Below, one piece after another: positions 51,053-60,515 of a DNA stretch of 64,000 bases. Each line of letters opens with the position of its first letter. The first letter of the stretch is position 1. A program made the position numbers and the translations under genes. The DNA is from Caldilineaceae bacterium (lineage in GTDB: Bacteria; Chloroflexota; Anaerolineae; Caldilineales; Caldilineaceae), in the NCBI GenBank assembly GCA_020634755.1, contig JACKBC010000007.1, positions 124,001 through 188,000 of the forward strand, read 5' to 3'. Under the pieces are notes generated by a model. The model was not told where the DNA came from, ran no database searches, and saw only the letters and a program-made list of their open reading frames with translations.

Positions 51053-51874
51053 ATGGTAATAGAGCGATTAGAACAAGCGGCCAGGTTTATATTGTGTGCA
51101 GAGTATCGAAAGGACTTTTTCGAACTTCGCAAACTGGCCAGATATCCTCGTTATACCCATGGCGAAACATCTTTGCTCGGCTCACCGTTTCAATTTTGTG
51201 ATGCTGCCTCTTTCATCTCGTCTTACCAAGCGATTTTCAAAAGGCAGATTTATACGTTTTCAGCCCAAACCGAACAGCCTCTTATTATTGACTGTGGCGC
51301 CAATATCGGACTGGCTGTTTTTTTCTGGAAACAACGTTATCCTCAATCTCGAATTATTGCCTTTGAGGCCGATCCATTGGTATTTGAGTTGCTTGAAGAT
51401 AATTGTAAAGCCTATGGCTGGGAAAATGTTGAGCTGGTTAACAAAGCCGTTTGGTCTGTAGAGACTACGCTGCCTTTCTGGCAGGAGCGAGCTGACGCCG
51501 GACAACTTGTCACCACGGATGCCGATACGCAAGTAGATAAGTATCGAAGCGGTGCTATTGTTACAGTCAAAACAGTACAACTTAGCAGTCTGTTAAATGT
51601 CCACGTCGATCTGCTAAAGCTGGATGTAGAAGGCGCAGAAATGGAGGTGTTGCGCGAATGCAAAGAAAAGCTGCAAAATGTTCAGCATCTTTTTGTTGAG
51701 TATCACTCCTTTGTAGATGGCGGGCAGGAGCTGGATGAATTGCTTTCCATTCTAAAGGCGGCCGGGTTCCGGTATCATATTCAGCCTGAACTGGTGGCTC
51801 AGCGCCCCTTTGTACAGCATTTAGAAAACTTAGGTATGGACCAGCGGCTTAATATATTTGCTTATCGATTATGA
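51053..51874 (+). CDS. FkbM-family methyltransferase (2 of 3)
   Basis: The 273-residue product has LIIDCGANIGLAVFFWKQRY (motif I), IIAFEADPLVFELLEDN, and VDLLKLDVEGAEMEVLREC (motif with conserved acidic D-V-E-G). ATG 51053 begins MVIERLEQAARF; a TTG at 51026 is the alternative. The stop overlaps the next gene's ATG by four bases. Likely O-methylation of a glycan or its linker. Confidence 0.83.
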   Translation: MVIERLEQAARFILCAEYRKDFFELRKLARYPRYTHGETSLLGSPFQFCDAASFISSYQAIFKRQIYTFSAQTEQPLIIDCGANIGLAVFFWKQRYPQSRIIAFEADPLVFELLEDNCKAYGWENVELVNKAVWSVETTLPFWQERADAGQLVTTDADTQVDKYRSGAIVTVKTVQLSSLLNVHVDLLKLDVEGAEMEVLRECKEKLQNVQHLFVEYHSFVDGGQELDELLSILKAAGFRYHIQPELVAQRPFVQHLENLGMDQRLNIFAYRL

Positions 51875-53133
51875 AAATCTGTCAAATTAGCACACATGAT
51901 ATTGCTGGCGGAGCGGCTCGGGCAGCCTATCGATTACATCAAGGTCTTTGCCATCTGCACATAGATTCTCAATTATATGTACTCAATAAACTTAGCCGCG
52001 ATGATAGGGTGCTTGCCTTTACCCCCTCCGCCAAGTTTTGGCCTCAATTACAGCGCTTTGTGCGGCATAAACGGATTCAACGGTCATTTGACCAATATCG
52101 TTCCAGTCGACCTGGTGGCCTTGAAATATTTAGCGATGACCGTAGCCATTTTGGCGCAGCGCCCCTAACACAACTGCCTGTGTGTGACGTAATTCACCTG
52201 CACTGGATAGCGCGTTTTATTGATTACACGACATTTTTTGGCCATATACACAAACCCATAATATGGACGCTGCATGACATGAATCCATTTTCCGGCGGCT
52301 GTCATTATAGTGATGGATGTCGCCATTACACGGATCAATGCGGTCATTGCCCCCAATTGGGGAGCGAATTGTGGCATGATCTATCAGCCAGCGTTTTGCA
52401 TAGAAAACAAAAAGCGCTTTCCCAACTTCAGCCTGGCCAGCTGCACATTGTGACACCGAGTCGATGGTTAGCCCATCAAGCGAAACAGAGTACTCTGTTT
52501 CGCCAGCTTCCGATTTCGGTGATTCCGTACGGACTGGATACACACAAGTTTGCGCCGCAAAATTCGTCGGCTAGTCGACACATTTTAGGCATCCCGCAAA
52601 GCGCCCGTGTGATTCTTTTTGCTGCTTCAAATCTCTCTACACAACGCAAGGGATTTGGGCTGCTGCAAGAGGCGTTGAACAATTTAGCCGCAGATGATCG
52701 CATTTTCTTGCTTTCAGTCGGATATGGAGTGACCAATTTGGCCGCTACAATTCCTCATCGACATGTGGAAACTGTAAATGATGACCGGCTGTTGTCGGCT
52801 ATCTATAGTGCGGCCGATATATTTGTCATTCCCTCCATTGAAGACAACTTGCCTAATACTGTTTTGGAAGCGATGGCCTGTGGAACGCCGGTTGTCGGAT
52901 TTGATGTTGGCGGTATCCCGGATATGGTCCGCCCCGGAATAACAGGGGAGCTCGCCCCAGCTGGAGATGTGGCCCGGCTAAGTCAAGTAATCCAAGCGCT
53001 GCTTGAAACACCAGAAAAGCGCCATGAACTAGCCGCCAATTGCCGACGGATCGCTGAAGAAGAATATGCATTGGATTTGCAAGCGCATCGTTATATGGCT
53101 TTATATAAACAGATGCTCGAAATAAATTCATGA
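51871..53133 (+). CDS. GT4-family glycosyltransferase
   Basis: The 420-residue product has a GT-B fold: N-terminal MKICQISTHDIAGGAARAA with the donor-loop-type GGAA and C-terminal EDNLPNTVLEAMACGTPVVG (the E-x7-E GT4 signature) near residue 330. It transfers a nucleotide sugar to a glycan acceptor in the cytoplasm or at the membrane. It overlaps both neighbours by four bases. Confidence 0.88.
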   Translation: MKICQISTHDIAGGAARAAYRLHQGLCHLHIDSQLYVLNKLSRDDRVLAFTPSAKFWPQLQRFVRHKRIQRSFDQYRSSRPGGLEIFSDDRSHFGAAPLTQLPVCDVIHLHWIARFIDYTTFFGHIHKPIIWTLHDMNPFSGGCHYSDGCRHYTDQCGHCPQLGSELWHDLSASVLHRKQKALSQLQPGQLHIVTPSRWLAHQAKQSTLFRQLPISVIPYGLDTHKFAPQNSSASRHILGIPQSARVILFAASNLSTQRKGFGLLQEALNNLAADDRIFLLSVGYGVTNLAATIPHRHVETVNDDRLLSAIYSAADIFVIPSIEDNLPNTVLEAMACGTPVVGFDVGGIPDMVRPGITGELAPAGDVARLSQVIQALLETPEKRHELAANCRRIAEEEYALDLQAHRYMALYKQMLEINS

Positions 53134-53993
53134 CGACCGAAATTAGCATTGTCCTTGGCTCCTATAACAGGCGTCGTTTTATAGAGCCCACCATTGAGAG
53201 CATTCGCAATAATGGCATTGCCGTTCCTTATGAAACGATTGTCATTGATGGTGGCTCCACGGACGGCACGTTGGATTGGCTGGTGGCACAGAAAGATCTG
53301 ATTACCATTGTCCAGCACAATCGGGGGACGTTTCGCGGCAAACCCATAGAGCGGCGCAGTTGGGGCTATTTCATGAATTTGGGCTTTAAGGCGGCCCAAG
53401 GCAAATACATCTTGATGATCAGTGACGATTGTTTGCTGACGCCCGGTTCGGTCATGAATGGGTATCACCATTTTGAAGCAGCGCGTGCGTCGGGTAGAAA
53501 TGTTGGGGCGGTGGCGTTTTATTGGCGCAATTGGCCCGAACAGCAGGAATATTGGGTGGGGCGCACATTGGGCAGAAAGATGCTGGTCAACCACGGCATG
53601 TATCTGCGTAGCGCCCTGGCCGAAATTGGCTGGATCGAGGAGGAGTATTACACCTTCTATCATGCCGATGGCGACCTTTGTCTAAAGCTGTGGGCCCAAG
53701 GCTATGAAGTAATCGATTGCCCCACGGCCTTTGTGGAACACTTTGTGCATACCAACTATCGATTGCGCAAAGGCAACAATCAAGCGCAGCAGCAAGATTG
53801 GCAGCGCTATAAGGAGCGCTGGACCGGGCTCTTTTTTGACCCCCAGCAGCCAGATGAAGGCGATTGGCTTTATACAACATATAGCGATCCGCATAATACG
53901 GTGGCGGCGTTCCCCAAGCTGGCGGTGATGCGCTACCGACTTTGGCAGCGGCTGCGCCAGCTCTATGCGCGCTTCTTAAACGCCCCAGGCTGA
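53130..53993 (+). CDS. GT2-family glycosyltransferase
   Basis: The 287-residue product begins TTEISIVLGSYNRRRFIEPT, with IVIDGGSTDGTLDWL and ILMISDDCLLTPG (metal-binding D-D). This is the standard GT2 layout. It starts four bases before the previous stop. The C-terminal part has FVEHFVHTNYRLRKGN with unclear acceptor role. The following 242-bp gap contains a 33-bp palindrome. Confidence 0.85.
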   Translation: MTTEISIVLGSYNRRRFIEPTIESIRNNGIAVPYETIVIDGGSTDGTLDWLVAQKDLITIVQHNRGTFRGKPIERRSWGYFMNLGFKAAQGKYILMISDDCLLTPGSVMNGYHHFEAARASGRNVGAVAFYWRNWPEQQEYWVGRTLGRKMLVNHGMYLRSALAEIGWIEEEYYTFYHADGDLCLKLWAQGYEVIDCPTAFVEHFVHTNYRLRKGNNQAQQQDWQRYKERWTGLFFDPQQPDEGDWLYTTYSDPHNTVAAFPKLAVMRYRLWQRLRQLYARFLNAPG

Positions 53994-54030
53994 AGCCTGC
54001 TTTTGCAGATTTATGGATTAACACCGGCAT

Positions 54031-54063
54031 AGAAGTTCGACTTCTCTGAGAAGTCGAACTTCT
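54031..54063. promoter_or_regulatory. 33-bp perfect palindrome within the glycan locus
   Basis: AGAAGTTCGACTTCTC (54031-54046) and its exact complement (54048-54063) flank a single T. It lies in the 242-bp gap that splits the otherwise tightly packed cluster. It could be an operator or an mRNA hairpin. No T tract follows, so it is not a simple intrinsic terminator. Confidence 0.6.
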
Positions 54064-54235
54064 GGGATAGCAGTACTATTTTGTTAATGCACAAAAGCAG
54101 GCTATAAAGAGAGTGCGCATCAGCGTACTTTGGTTGACAGGCGCTGGTTGCAGCCAATGCCGTCGTTTACCTTCCATCATCAGAATGCTGTTTTCCCTGG
54201 CCAGCCAACGGCCATTGATTTGAAGACGCAAGCGC

Positions 54236-55042
54236 ATGAAAAAATATTTTCCGCCAACCTTATATGCAACTCTACGCGCATTTGCGCGCCGGTTGCTCAT
54301 TGCGTGGCGGCGCTGGGTGGGACCAGTGTTGCCACTAGAAACGGCCGGGATGGCCCTGTGGCACTATGGCCAATATTGGCAAGATTGGCAACGCTATGCC
54401 GCCATGCCGGGTGCTGAACGGCTCTCTTTGCAAAATGGCTATCCACAACTTTTGGACCGCACTATCAGCACGCCATATGATCCCTTCTATTTTTATCAGG
54501 ATGTGTGGGCATTCCAGAAGGTGCGCCAGTCAGCGGCGCCGCGCCACGTTGATGTGGGTTCCAATGTGCGCTGGGTGGGGTTGCTGACCAATATTACCAC
54601 GGTGCAGTTTGTGGATATTCGTCCATTAGAGGCGCAGCTAGACAACTTTTTCAGCATTAGCGGCTCCATTTTGGCTTTGCCTTTTGCCAACAATACGGTG
54701 ACTTCCCTCTCTTGTTTGCATGTGGCGGAGCATATTGGCTTGGGGCGCTATGGCGATCCGCTGGACCCCATGGGCACCCTGAAGGCCGCGCGCGAACTGG
54801 CCCGCGTCTTGGCGCCAGGGGGCTCTCTCTATTTTTCTGTGCCGGTGGGGGAACCGCGCGTCTGTTTTAATGCGCATAGAATTCACGCGCCCCGCCAAAT
54901 CGTGCACTATTTTAATGAGTTGGCGCTGGCCGATTTTGCGGGGATTACAGACAGTGGTCGCTACATGCGCCAGGCCAGCATGGATGATTTTGCCCATGCC
55001 GAATATAGTTGCGGACTCTTTCATTTTAGGAAGCCCCGTTGA
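54236..55042 (+). CDS. DUF268-family methyltransferase-fold protein
   Basis: The 268-residue product contains the DUF268 pattern: HVDVGSNVRWVGLLTN, FVDIRPLEA, SLSCLHVAEHIGLGRYGDP, and ELARVLAPGGSLYFSVPVG. This is a methyltransferase-like Rossmann domain whose motif I GSN is altered, so activity is uncertain. It starts ATG 54236, and the next gene starts one base after its stop. Confidence 0.75.
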   Translation: MKKYFPPTLYATLRAFARRLLIAWRRWVGPVLPLETAGMALWHYGQYWQDWQRYAAMPGAERLSLQNGYPQLLDRTISTPYDPFYFYQDVWAFQKVRQSAAPRHVDVGSNVRWVGLLTNITTVQFVDIRPLEAQLDNFFSISGSILALPFANNTVTSLSCLHVAEHIGLGRYGDPLDPMGTLKAARELARVLAPGGSLYFSVPVGEPRVCFNAHRIHAPRQIVHYFNELALADFAGITDSGRYMRQASMDDFAHAEYSCGLFHFRKPR

Positions 55043-55043
55043 T

Positions 55044-55841
55044 ATGGTAAAGATTCGCGATCAAGCGCGGTGGCAGCGCAGCGTCAAAAAGATTTGTCGC
55101 AAATTGCTCTACCGCTTGGAAAATTATAATAACAGCAATTTTCGGCAAAATGGTGAAGCGCTCTTTCTGGCCGACCTATTTCAGACGTGGCGCGGCACGG
55201 CGCGTGTTGTGTGCGATGTGGGCGCCAATGTGGGCCACTACTCGGCCCAGATGCTGGAGTTGGCTCATCAAAATCAGGTGGCGCTCGCACTGCATCTGTT
55301 TGAGCCGACGGCATCTTGCTATCAAGAACTGGAGGCCCGTTTTGCCCAGGAACCCGCCGTTCATCTCAACCGATTTGGCTTATCCGATGCCCATGCGGAA
55401 GTGCCTATTTTCTATGATCGCCAAAAGAGCGGCATGGCGTCTCTCTATAGGCGCAATTTAAGCCCGCTCGGCATTGATTTGAGCCATACCGAAACCATTG
55501 AGTTGCGGCGTTTGGACCAATATATAGAAGCGCAAAAGCTCTCCCATATTGATTTTCTTAAGTTTGACATAGAGGGGCACGAGCTTTCCGCCCTGCGCGG
55601 TATGGGCGCGCTGTTGAATAGCGACTTTGTGGATGTGATCCAGTTTGAATATGGGGGCGCCAATTTGGATTCACACACTTCATTGCTCTCGCTTTTTGAG
55701 ATCTTGGAAGCAGGCGGGCTGGCGCTGTTTCGCATTATGCCCAACTACCTAATGCCGTGTCGCTATGAGTTTCACATGGATAATTTTCAATATGCCAACT
55801 ATGTGGCCATGGCGCCCAAAGTGGTTTCATCATGTCTGTAA
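55044..55841 (+). CDS. FkbM-family methyltransferase (3 of 3)
   Basis: The 265-residue product has VVCDVGANVGHYSAQML (motif I), HLFEPTASCYQEL and IDFLKFDIEGHELSALRGM. ATG 55044 lies immediately after the DUF268 stop. It overlaps the next gene by ten bases. Role as for the other two FkbM genes. Confidence 0.85.
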   Translation: MVKIRDQARWQRSVKKICRKLLYRLENYNNSNFRQNGEALFLADLFQTWRGTARVVCDVGANVGHYSAQMLELAHQNQVALALHLFEPTASCYQELEARFAQEPAVHLNRFGLSDAHAEVPIFYDRQKSGMASLYRRNLSPLGIDLSHTETIELRRLDQYIEAQKLSHIDFLKFDIEGHELSALRGMGALLNSDFVDVIQFEYGGANLDSHTSLLSLFEILEAGGLALFRIMPNYLMPCRYEFHMDNFQYANYVAMAPKVVSSCL

Positions 55842-56983
55842 AGCCAACCTATCGAATTTTTTATGCCGTGGCCGACTCAGCCACGGCCCAGGTGCAAGGG
55901 TCGCGCATTTGGTATTACAACTTGTATTTGCCTCTGTGCGACCTGGGGCATGATGTGGTGCGCTTCGACTATGACCTAACGCCCCATACCCGCCACCGCG
56001 ATATGACCGTGGCCCGCCATCGTGACTTTGTGTACGAAAATCGGCCCAAGCTTGAAAAAGCGCTATTGGACCAGATTGTGCGCGCACACGCCGAGAAGCC
56101 AATCGACATCTTCTTTAGCTATTTCTACTCCGCTGATATTACGGCCGCCACGCTGGAAAAAATCCGCGACATGGGCATCACCACCGTCAATTGGTATTGC
56201 AATGGCTCTTACCAGTTTAACCTGGTGGAGGAAATCGCTCCCGCCTATAGCTACTGCCTGGTGCCCGAAAAATTTCGGCTGGCCGACTATCAACGGATCG
56301 GCGCCAATCCGATTTATTGCCAGGAAGCGGCCAATCCCAATGTCTACATGCCGCACGACCTGCCATATGAGTTTGATGTTACTTTTGTGGGTCAGAAATA
56401 TGGCGACCGTCCCGTCTATATTGCCCACCTGCGCAAACAGGGAATTGATGCGCGCGTCTGGGGGCCGGGCTGGCAAAGCCAAGCGCATCATTTGCCGCTG
56501 TGGCGCGTGGCCGGCAGTCGGGTTAAGCGCTTTTTACGCGGGGCCGAACCGCTTTTCCCACCGCGCATTCCCGCCGATATATGTGGTCCCCCTTTAAGTG
56601 ATGAAGAGTTAATTAAGATGTATAGCCGCAGCCGCATTAATTTGGGCTTTTCAAATGTGGCGGATACAACATCGGGCATCAAGCAGGTGCGCTTGCGGGA
56701 CTTTGAAGTGCCCATGAGCGGTGGGTTTTACATGGTGGAATATATGGAGGAGTTGGCGGAGTTTTTCGAAATTGGCCAGGAGATTGTCTGCTATGCCAAC
56801 CAGCAGGATTTGGCCGCCAAAATTCACTATTACCTGCAACACGAAGATGAACGTGAACAGATCCGGCAGGCGGGCTGGCGGCGTGCAACGCGCGATCACT
56901 CCTGGCAACGCCGGTTAAGCGATAGTTTCGCCCAGATGCAATTGCGCGACGTGACACCAAGCAAGCCTGAAATACATGCCTAA
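55832..56983 (+). CDS. CgeB-like glycosyltransferase
   Basis: The 383-residue product has the CgeB/DUF3880-type pattern: an N-terminal domain with WYYNLYLPLCDLGHDV, IDIFFSYFYSADI, and YSYCLVPEKFRLADYQR, then a C-terminal glycosyl-transfer-1-2 domain with LRDFEVPMSGGFYMVEYMEEL and REQIRQAGWRRATRDHSW. CgeB-type proteins are assigned to cell-surface glycan assembly. Overlaps neighbours by ten and eight bases. Confidence 0.8.
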   Translation: MSVKPTYRIFYAVADSATAQVQGSRIWYYNLYLPLCDLGHDVVRFDYDLTPHTRHRDMTVARHRDFVYENRPKLEKALLDQIVRAHAEKPIDIFFSYFYSADITAATLEKIRDMGITTVNWYCNGSYQFNLVEEIAPAYSYCLVPEKFRLADYQRIGANPIYCQEAANPNVYMPHDLPYEFDVTFVGQKYGDRPVYIAHLRKQGIDARVWGPGWQSQAHHLPLWRVAGSRVKRFLRGAEPLFPPRIPADICGPPLSDEELIKMYSRSRINLGFSNVADTTSGIKQVRLRDFEVPMSGGFYMVEYMEELAEFFEIGQEIVCYANQQDLAAKIHYYLQHEDEREQIRQAGWRRATRDHSWQRRLSDSFAQMQLRDVTPSKPEIHA

Positions 56984-58217
56984 ACAGCGCTCTTTGCTCC
57001 TCATTTCATATGGATACCCACCCATTGGCGGAGCCGCCAGCGAACGTTCGCTTATGTTGTCACGCTATTTGTCCGAGCTGGGGTGGAAAATTTACGTCTA
57101 CTGTGCCGCGGCCGATGCCCCCCACTTGTTTACCGATGAGCGAGCCGTTGAACTGATTCCCCCCGCTGTGAGCGTTGAGCGTATGGCGTTGCCGCGCTGG
57201 TATCAAGCTATTTGGTCGACGCGTATCTTGCGCGCCGGAGCGAACTTTGCGCTCTTGACCCTGGATCCCACCCACTTCTGGTCGTCGGCATGTTTGCAAA
57301 GAATTCGCCAAGAACAGCATGAACGACCCGATGTGATCCTGACAACGTCGCCGCCCCATTCTGTTCACACCATTGGCGCCGGCCTCAAACAATATTGGGG
57401 TACGCCTTGGGTAATGGATTTGCGCGATACCTGGATTGAAAATAACACCGCGCGCTGGTATACGCCGATCCACCAATATGTTTCGAACTGGCACTATCGG
57501 CGCGCCATCTTGACCGCCAGCAAGATTGTGGCAAACACGCCGGAGATGGCCCAGTTGATTGCGTCCAAATTCCCGCAACGGTCGGCGGACGTGGTCACCA
57601 TTCGTAATGGATATGATGAACGGCTGTTCCAATGGGCCAGCCCCAAACGGCCCAGCGACAGTACAGAACATACACGCGTTATCTTATATTCTGGGGGAAC
57701 CTATGAGGGATGGGTCACTGGCGTACTTGAGCAGTTGAGCCGGGCGCTCCGCTCACGTCAGGCCACAGATGGCCGCTACATTCAGCTGTACGCCATTGGC
57801 GATCTGGTTACAACCGAGCCAGAGAATCCAGTTGGGCCCTTTGGATTGGGCCACCAAAGCATTATGGATGTGCCAGATTATTTGTTGGGGGCAGATGCGC
57901 TACTGCTCTGCATGTTGCCGCAAGAAGCCGGCTCGTCTCGGGTGTTATTAAAAGCGTATGGGTATGCGCGCGCCGGCAAGCCCATCTTATATCTCGGTCC
58001 ACGCAATGCTACCTATGATTATTTGGTTCAGCGCGCATCTGTGCACCAATTTGAGCTATCGGAGATTGAGCTGGCGGCGCAATGGCTGCTCTCTCATCAT
58101 TTCAAATCGATGCCGCCAGAGCCGCCTGCGCAAGATGTAATCCAAGATTCGTTTTATGCGCGCGCCAAACGGTTATCAGAAATTTTAGAAAACGAAATTC
58201 TCGAAAACAGCGGATGA
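56976..58217 (+). CDS. Glycosyltransferase, GT4-like
   Basis: The 413-residue product begins SLLLISYGYPPIGGAASERSL, with the conserved GT-B N-terminal PPIGGA and VMDLRDTWIENNTAR. The C-terminal half has LGADALLLCMLPQEAGSSRV and KAYGYARAGKPILYLG, a diverged GT4-like donor-binding region in which the E-x7-E motif is not clearly preserved. Overlaps the next gene by four bases (ATGA). Confidence 0.78.
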   Translation: MPKQRSLLLISYGYPPIGGAASERSLMLSRYLSELGWKIYVYCAAADAPHLFTDERAVELIPPAVSVERMALPRWYQAIWSTRILRAGANFALLTLDPTHFWSSACLQRIRQEQHERPDVILTTSPPHSVHTIGAGLKQYWGTPWVMDLRDTWIENNTARWYTPIHQYVSNWHYRRAILTASKIVANTPEMAQLIASKFPQRSADVVTIRNGYDERLFQWASPKRPSDSTEHTRVILYSGGTYEGWVTGVLEQLSRALRSRQATDGRYIQLYAIGDLVTTEPENPVGPFGLGHQSIMDVPDYLLGADALLLCMLPQEAGSSRVLLKAYGYARAGKPILYLGPRNATYDYLVQRASVHQFELSEIELAAQWLLSHHFKSMPPEPPAQDVIQDSFYARAKRLSEILENEILENSG

Positions 58218-59320
58218 GCAATAATACAATTACACGCGTGGCCATCCTTTGGCAACATGTGACCGGGTATGTCCATGCCGCGTTGCAGGGGCTGCTGGCC
58301 GTTGATGGCGTAGAGCTATTTGTGGTGCAGCAATCCACGCAAGCCAACACGCCCTTTCAAGCCACGTTTGACCATCGCTGTCGCTTTATTGAGCTTGACA
58401 ACCCGCAAGCGGACAGCACGGGCTGGTTTGATGCGTTACTAGCTTTTCAACCCCAGGTGGCGCTGATTACGGCCAAGCGCGATGCGCGCTATCTGCGTGC
58501 GGCGCGGCAGCTGAAGCAGCAGGGCTGCTGGGTGGTGTGGGGTCAGGATCGCTTGCTGCGCGTCCCCGTTCAAGACACATATCAACAACTTCTGGGGCGC
58601 ATCCTGCGCGGGTGGCAGCATTATGATGCGGCCCTTGTGCCCGGCCACAAAGGCGCCCAGTATGCGCGTCACGTTGGCTTTGCCGAAAATCGAATTTTCC
58701 AAGGACTCTATACGTGCGATACAAATTTGTTTCGCCCCATTGGCATTGGGCGCCACGCGGTGAGTGATGAGCGTGAACCCAATCAATGGCCCGCTGTGTT
58801 TCTCTTTATTGGCCAGCTGATCGAGCGCAAAGGGATCGATGTCCTGCTGGAGGCCTATCAAAAATATCGTGCGCAATGTGGGGGAACGCCATGGGAGCTG
58901 TGGGTGGTGGGCCAAGGCCCATATGCCGCGCATTTGGAAAATCAAGCCGGCATTCGGCTCTGCGGATTTCGTACACCTCAGGAATGCGCACAGCTGATGG
59001 CGGAAGCCGGCGTTTTTATCCTCCCTTCTCTTTGGGATCATTGGGGCGTTGTGGTTCACGAGGCAACCTGTGCCGGATTGCCCGTGATTGCGAGCCATGC
59101 CTGTGGCGCCACGGCCGATTTGGTTCGAGACGGGTTTAATGGATATACCTATCCGGCCCCTGATGCTGATTACCTGGCGCATCTATTGGGCATCTCTGGA
59201 AACCGACAATGGGCGCGTGCGCTGGGGGCCAATAGCCTGCAATTATCCTATCAGTTCGATCCCACCAGCTTTGCCTATTTAGTGCTTGAATACATTCCAT
59301 CTGTTTTGCAGAATACTTAA
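58214..59320 (+). CDS. GT4-family glycosyltransferase
   Basis: The 368-residue product has the GT4 C-terminal domain with FLFIGQLIERKGIDVLLEAY, WVVGQGPYAAHLE and FILPSLWDHWGVVVHEATCAGLPVIASHACG (E-x7-E variant). ATG 58214 overlaps the previous stop as ATGA; an upstream TTG/ATG at 58082 lies in the preceding gene and is not the true start. Confidence 0.85.
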   Translation: MSNNTITRVAILWQHVTGYVHAALQGLLAVDGVELFVVQQSTQANTPFQATFDHRCRFIELDNPQADSTGWFDALLAFQPQVALITAKRDARYLRAARQLKQQGCWVVWGQDRLLRVPVQDTYQQLLGRILRGWQHYDAALVPGHKGAQYARHVGFAENRIFQGLYTCDTNLFRPIGIGRHAVSDEREPNQWPAVFLFIGQLIERKGIDVLLEAYQKYRAQCGGTPWELWVVGQGPYAAHLENQAGIRLCGFRTPQECAQLMAEAGVFILPSLWDHWGVVVHEATCAGLPVIASHACGATADLVRDGFNGYTYPAPDADYLAHLLGISGNRQWARALGANSLQLSYQFDPTSFAYLVLEYIPSVLQNT

Positions 59321-59383
59321 TGGTCACACGATTTAAAGTTTGCCCAATTGGGCGAACCTTACGTGACGAATCTATCAGCAACC

Positions 59384-60511
59384 ATGCACCCACTGATCAT
59401 AACGCCATTATTCCCGCCGGCCGTGGGCGGCGCCGCCACCTATTTTCGTGAATTGACCACGCATTTGGCGCAACGCCCCGAGATTGAACGGCTCACCATC
59501 CTAACCGAGCGGGCGCCTGGCGCCGCCGTTCATCAGCGCAGCGGCAAAATGCACGTCATGCGCCTATTGCCCCAGCGAGTAAGCGCCGCCCGCCATTCGC
59601 GCCTCTGGCACAGCGTGAGCTATGTGGCAACCCAGCTCTGGTTTTGGCAGCGCTTGCGCCCACTGGTGGCGCAACAGCAGGTGGATCTGCTGCACTTTCA
59701 CACGCGGTTTCGCGGCAAACTCTTTTTTGCATCGCTGCGCAAAAGCGGCGTGCCCGTGGTGGCAGATCTGCGTGACCAGATGTCACCGGTTGCGGAGCTG
59801 ATCTCTTGCACAGATTGGCTGCTTTGCTGTAGCCAAGGCGTGCAGCAATTTGCCTTGGCGCAAGGGTTCCCGCCGCAAAAGCTTACGCTGATCCCCAATG
59901 CCTATACGCTACAGCCGCCGCCCAGCGCCGCTGCCGTGGCGGCGGTTTGCGCCAAGTTTGGGCTGGCGGCCGCGCCATTTGTGCTCTACATTGGTGAAAT
60001 TACGCCCAACAAAGGTGTATATGAATTGCTGCATGCATTTGACCAGTGGCGGCAAACCCATGCTGACGTGCAGCTGGTATTGGCCGGCGCCAATCGCCAA
60101 GGCGATACGTTTTTAACCGAGGTGGCCAGCCGCACAGGGGTGGTTTATCTAAATACCATTGCACATGCCGAAGTGTTGAGCCTCATGCGCCAGGCCCAAA
60201 TTGTGATTTTGCCCTCGCGCTCTGAAGGCATGCCCACGGTCATTTTAGAGGCCATCAGCATGGGCGCCAAAGTGATCTGTCCGCCCAATATTCCCGAATT
60301 TGACCAGCATCTGCCAGACTTTGTGCTGCCTGCCGTAACGCCCACTGCCATCTGCACCATGCTGGAGCAAGTGTGGCGCAACCCGGCGCGACCCAGCTAC
60401 CCGCTGGCCGATCACCATATCGATCGAGTTGTCAATGCCGTGCTGAGCGGATATGCCCAAATTTTACAGCGCCCACGACCTATATTCATGCATGAGAGTC
60501 CAACGGGCTAG
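59384..60511 (+). CDS. GT4-family glycosyltransferase
   Basis: The 375-residue product begins MHPLIITPLFPPAVGGAATYF and has FVLYIGEITPNKGVYELLHAF and IVILPSRSEGMPTVILEAISMGAKVI, the GT4 acceptor/donor motifs. ATG 59384 is chosen; a TTG at 59348 adds 12 residues. No strong ribosome binding site is visible, so translation may depend on coupling from upstream. Confidence 0.83.
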   Translation: MHPLIITPLFPPAVGGAATYFRELTTHLAQRPEIERLTILTERAPGAAVHQRSGKMHVMRLLPQRVSAARHSRLWHSVSYVATQLWFWQRLRPLVAQQQVDLLHFHTRFRGKLFFASLRKSGVPVVADLRDQMSPVAELISCTDWLLCCSQGVQQFALAQGFPPQKLTLIPNAYTLQPPPSAAAVAAVCAKFGLAAAPFVLYIGEITPNKGVYELLHAFDQWRQTHADVQLVLAGANRQGDTFLTEVASRTGVVYLNTIAHAEVLSLMRQAQIVILPSRSEGMPTVILEAISMGAKVICPPNIPEFDQHLPDFVLPAVTPTAICTMLEQVWRNPARPSYPLADHHIDRVVNAVLSGYAQILQRPRPIFMHESPTG

Positions 60512-60515
60512 ACCC

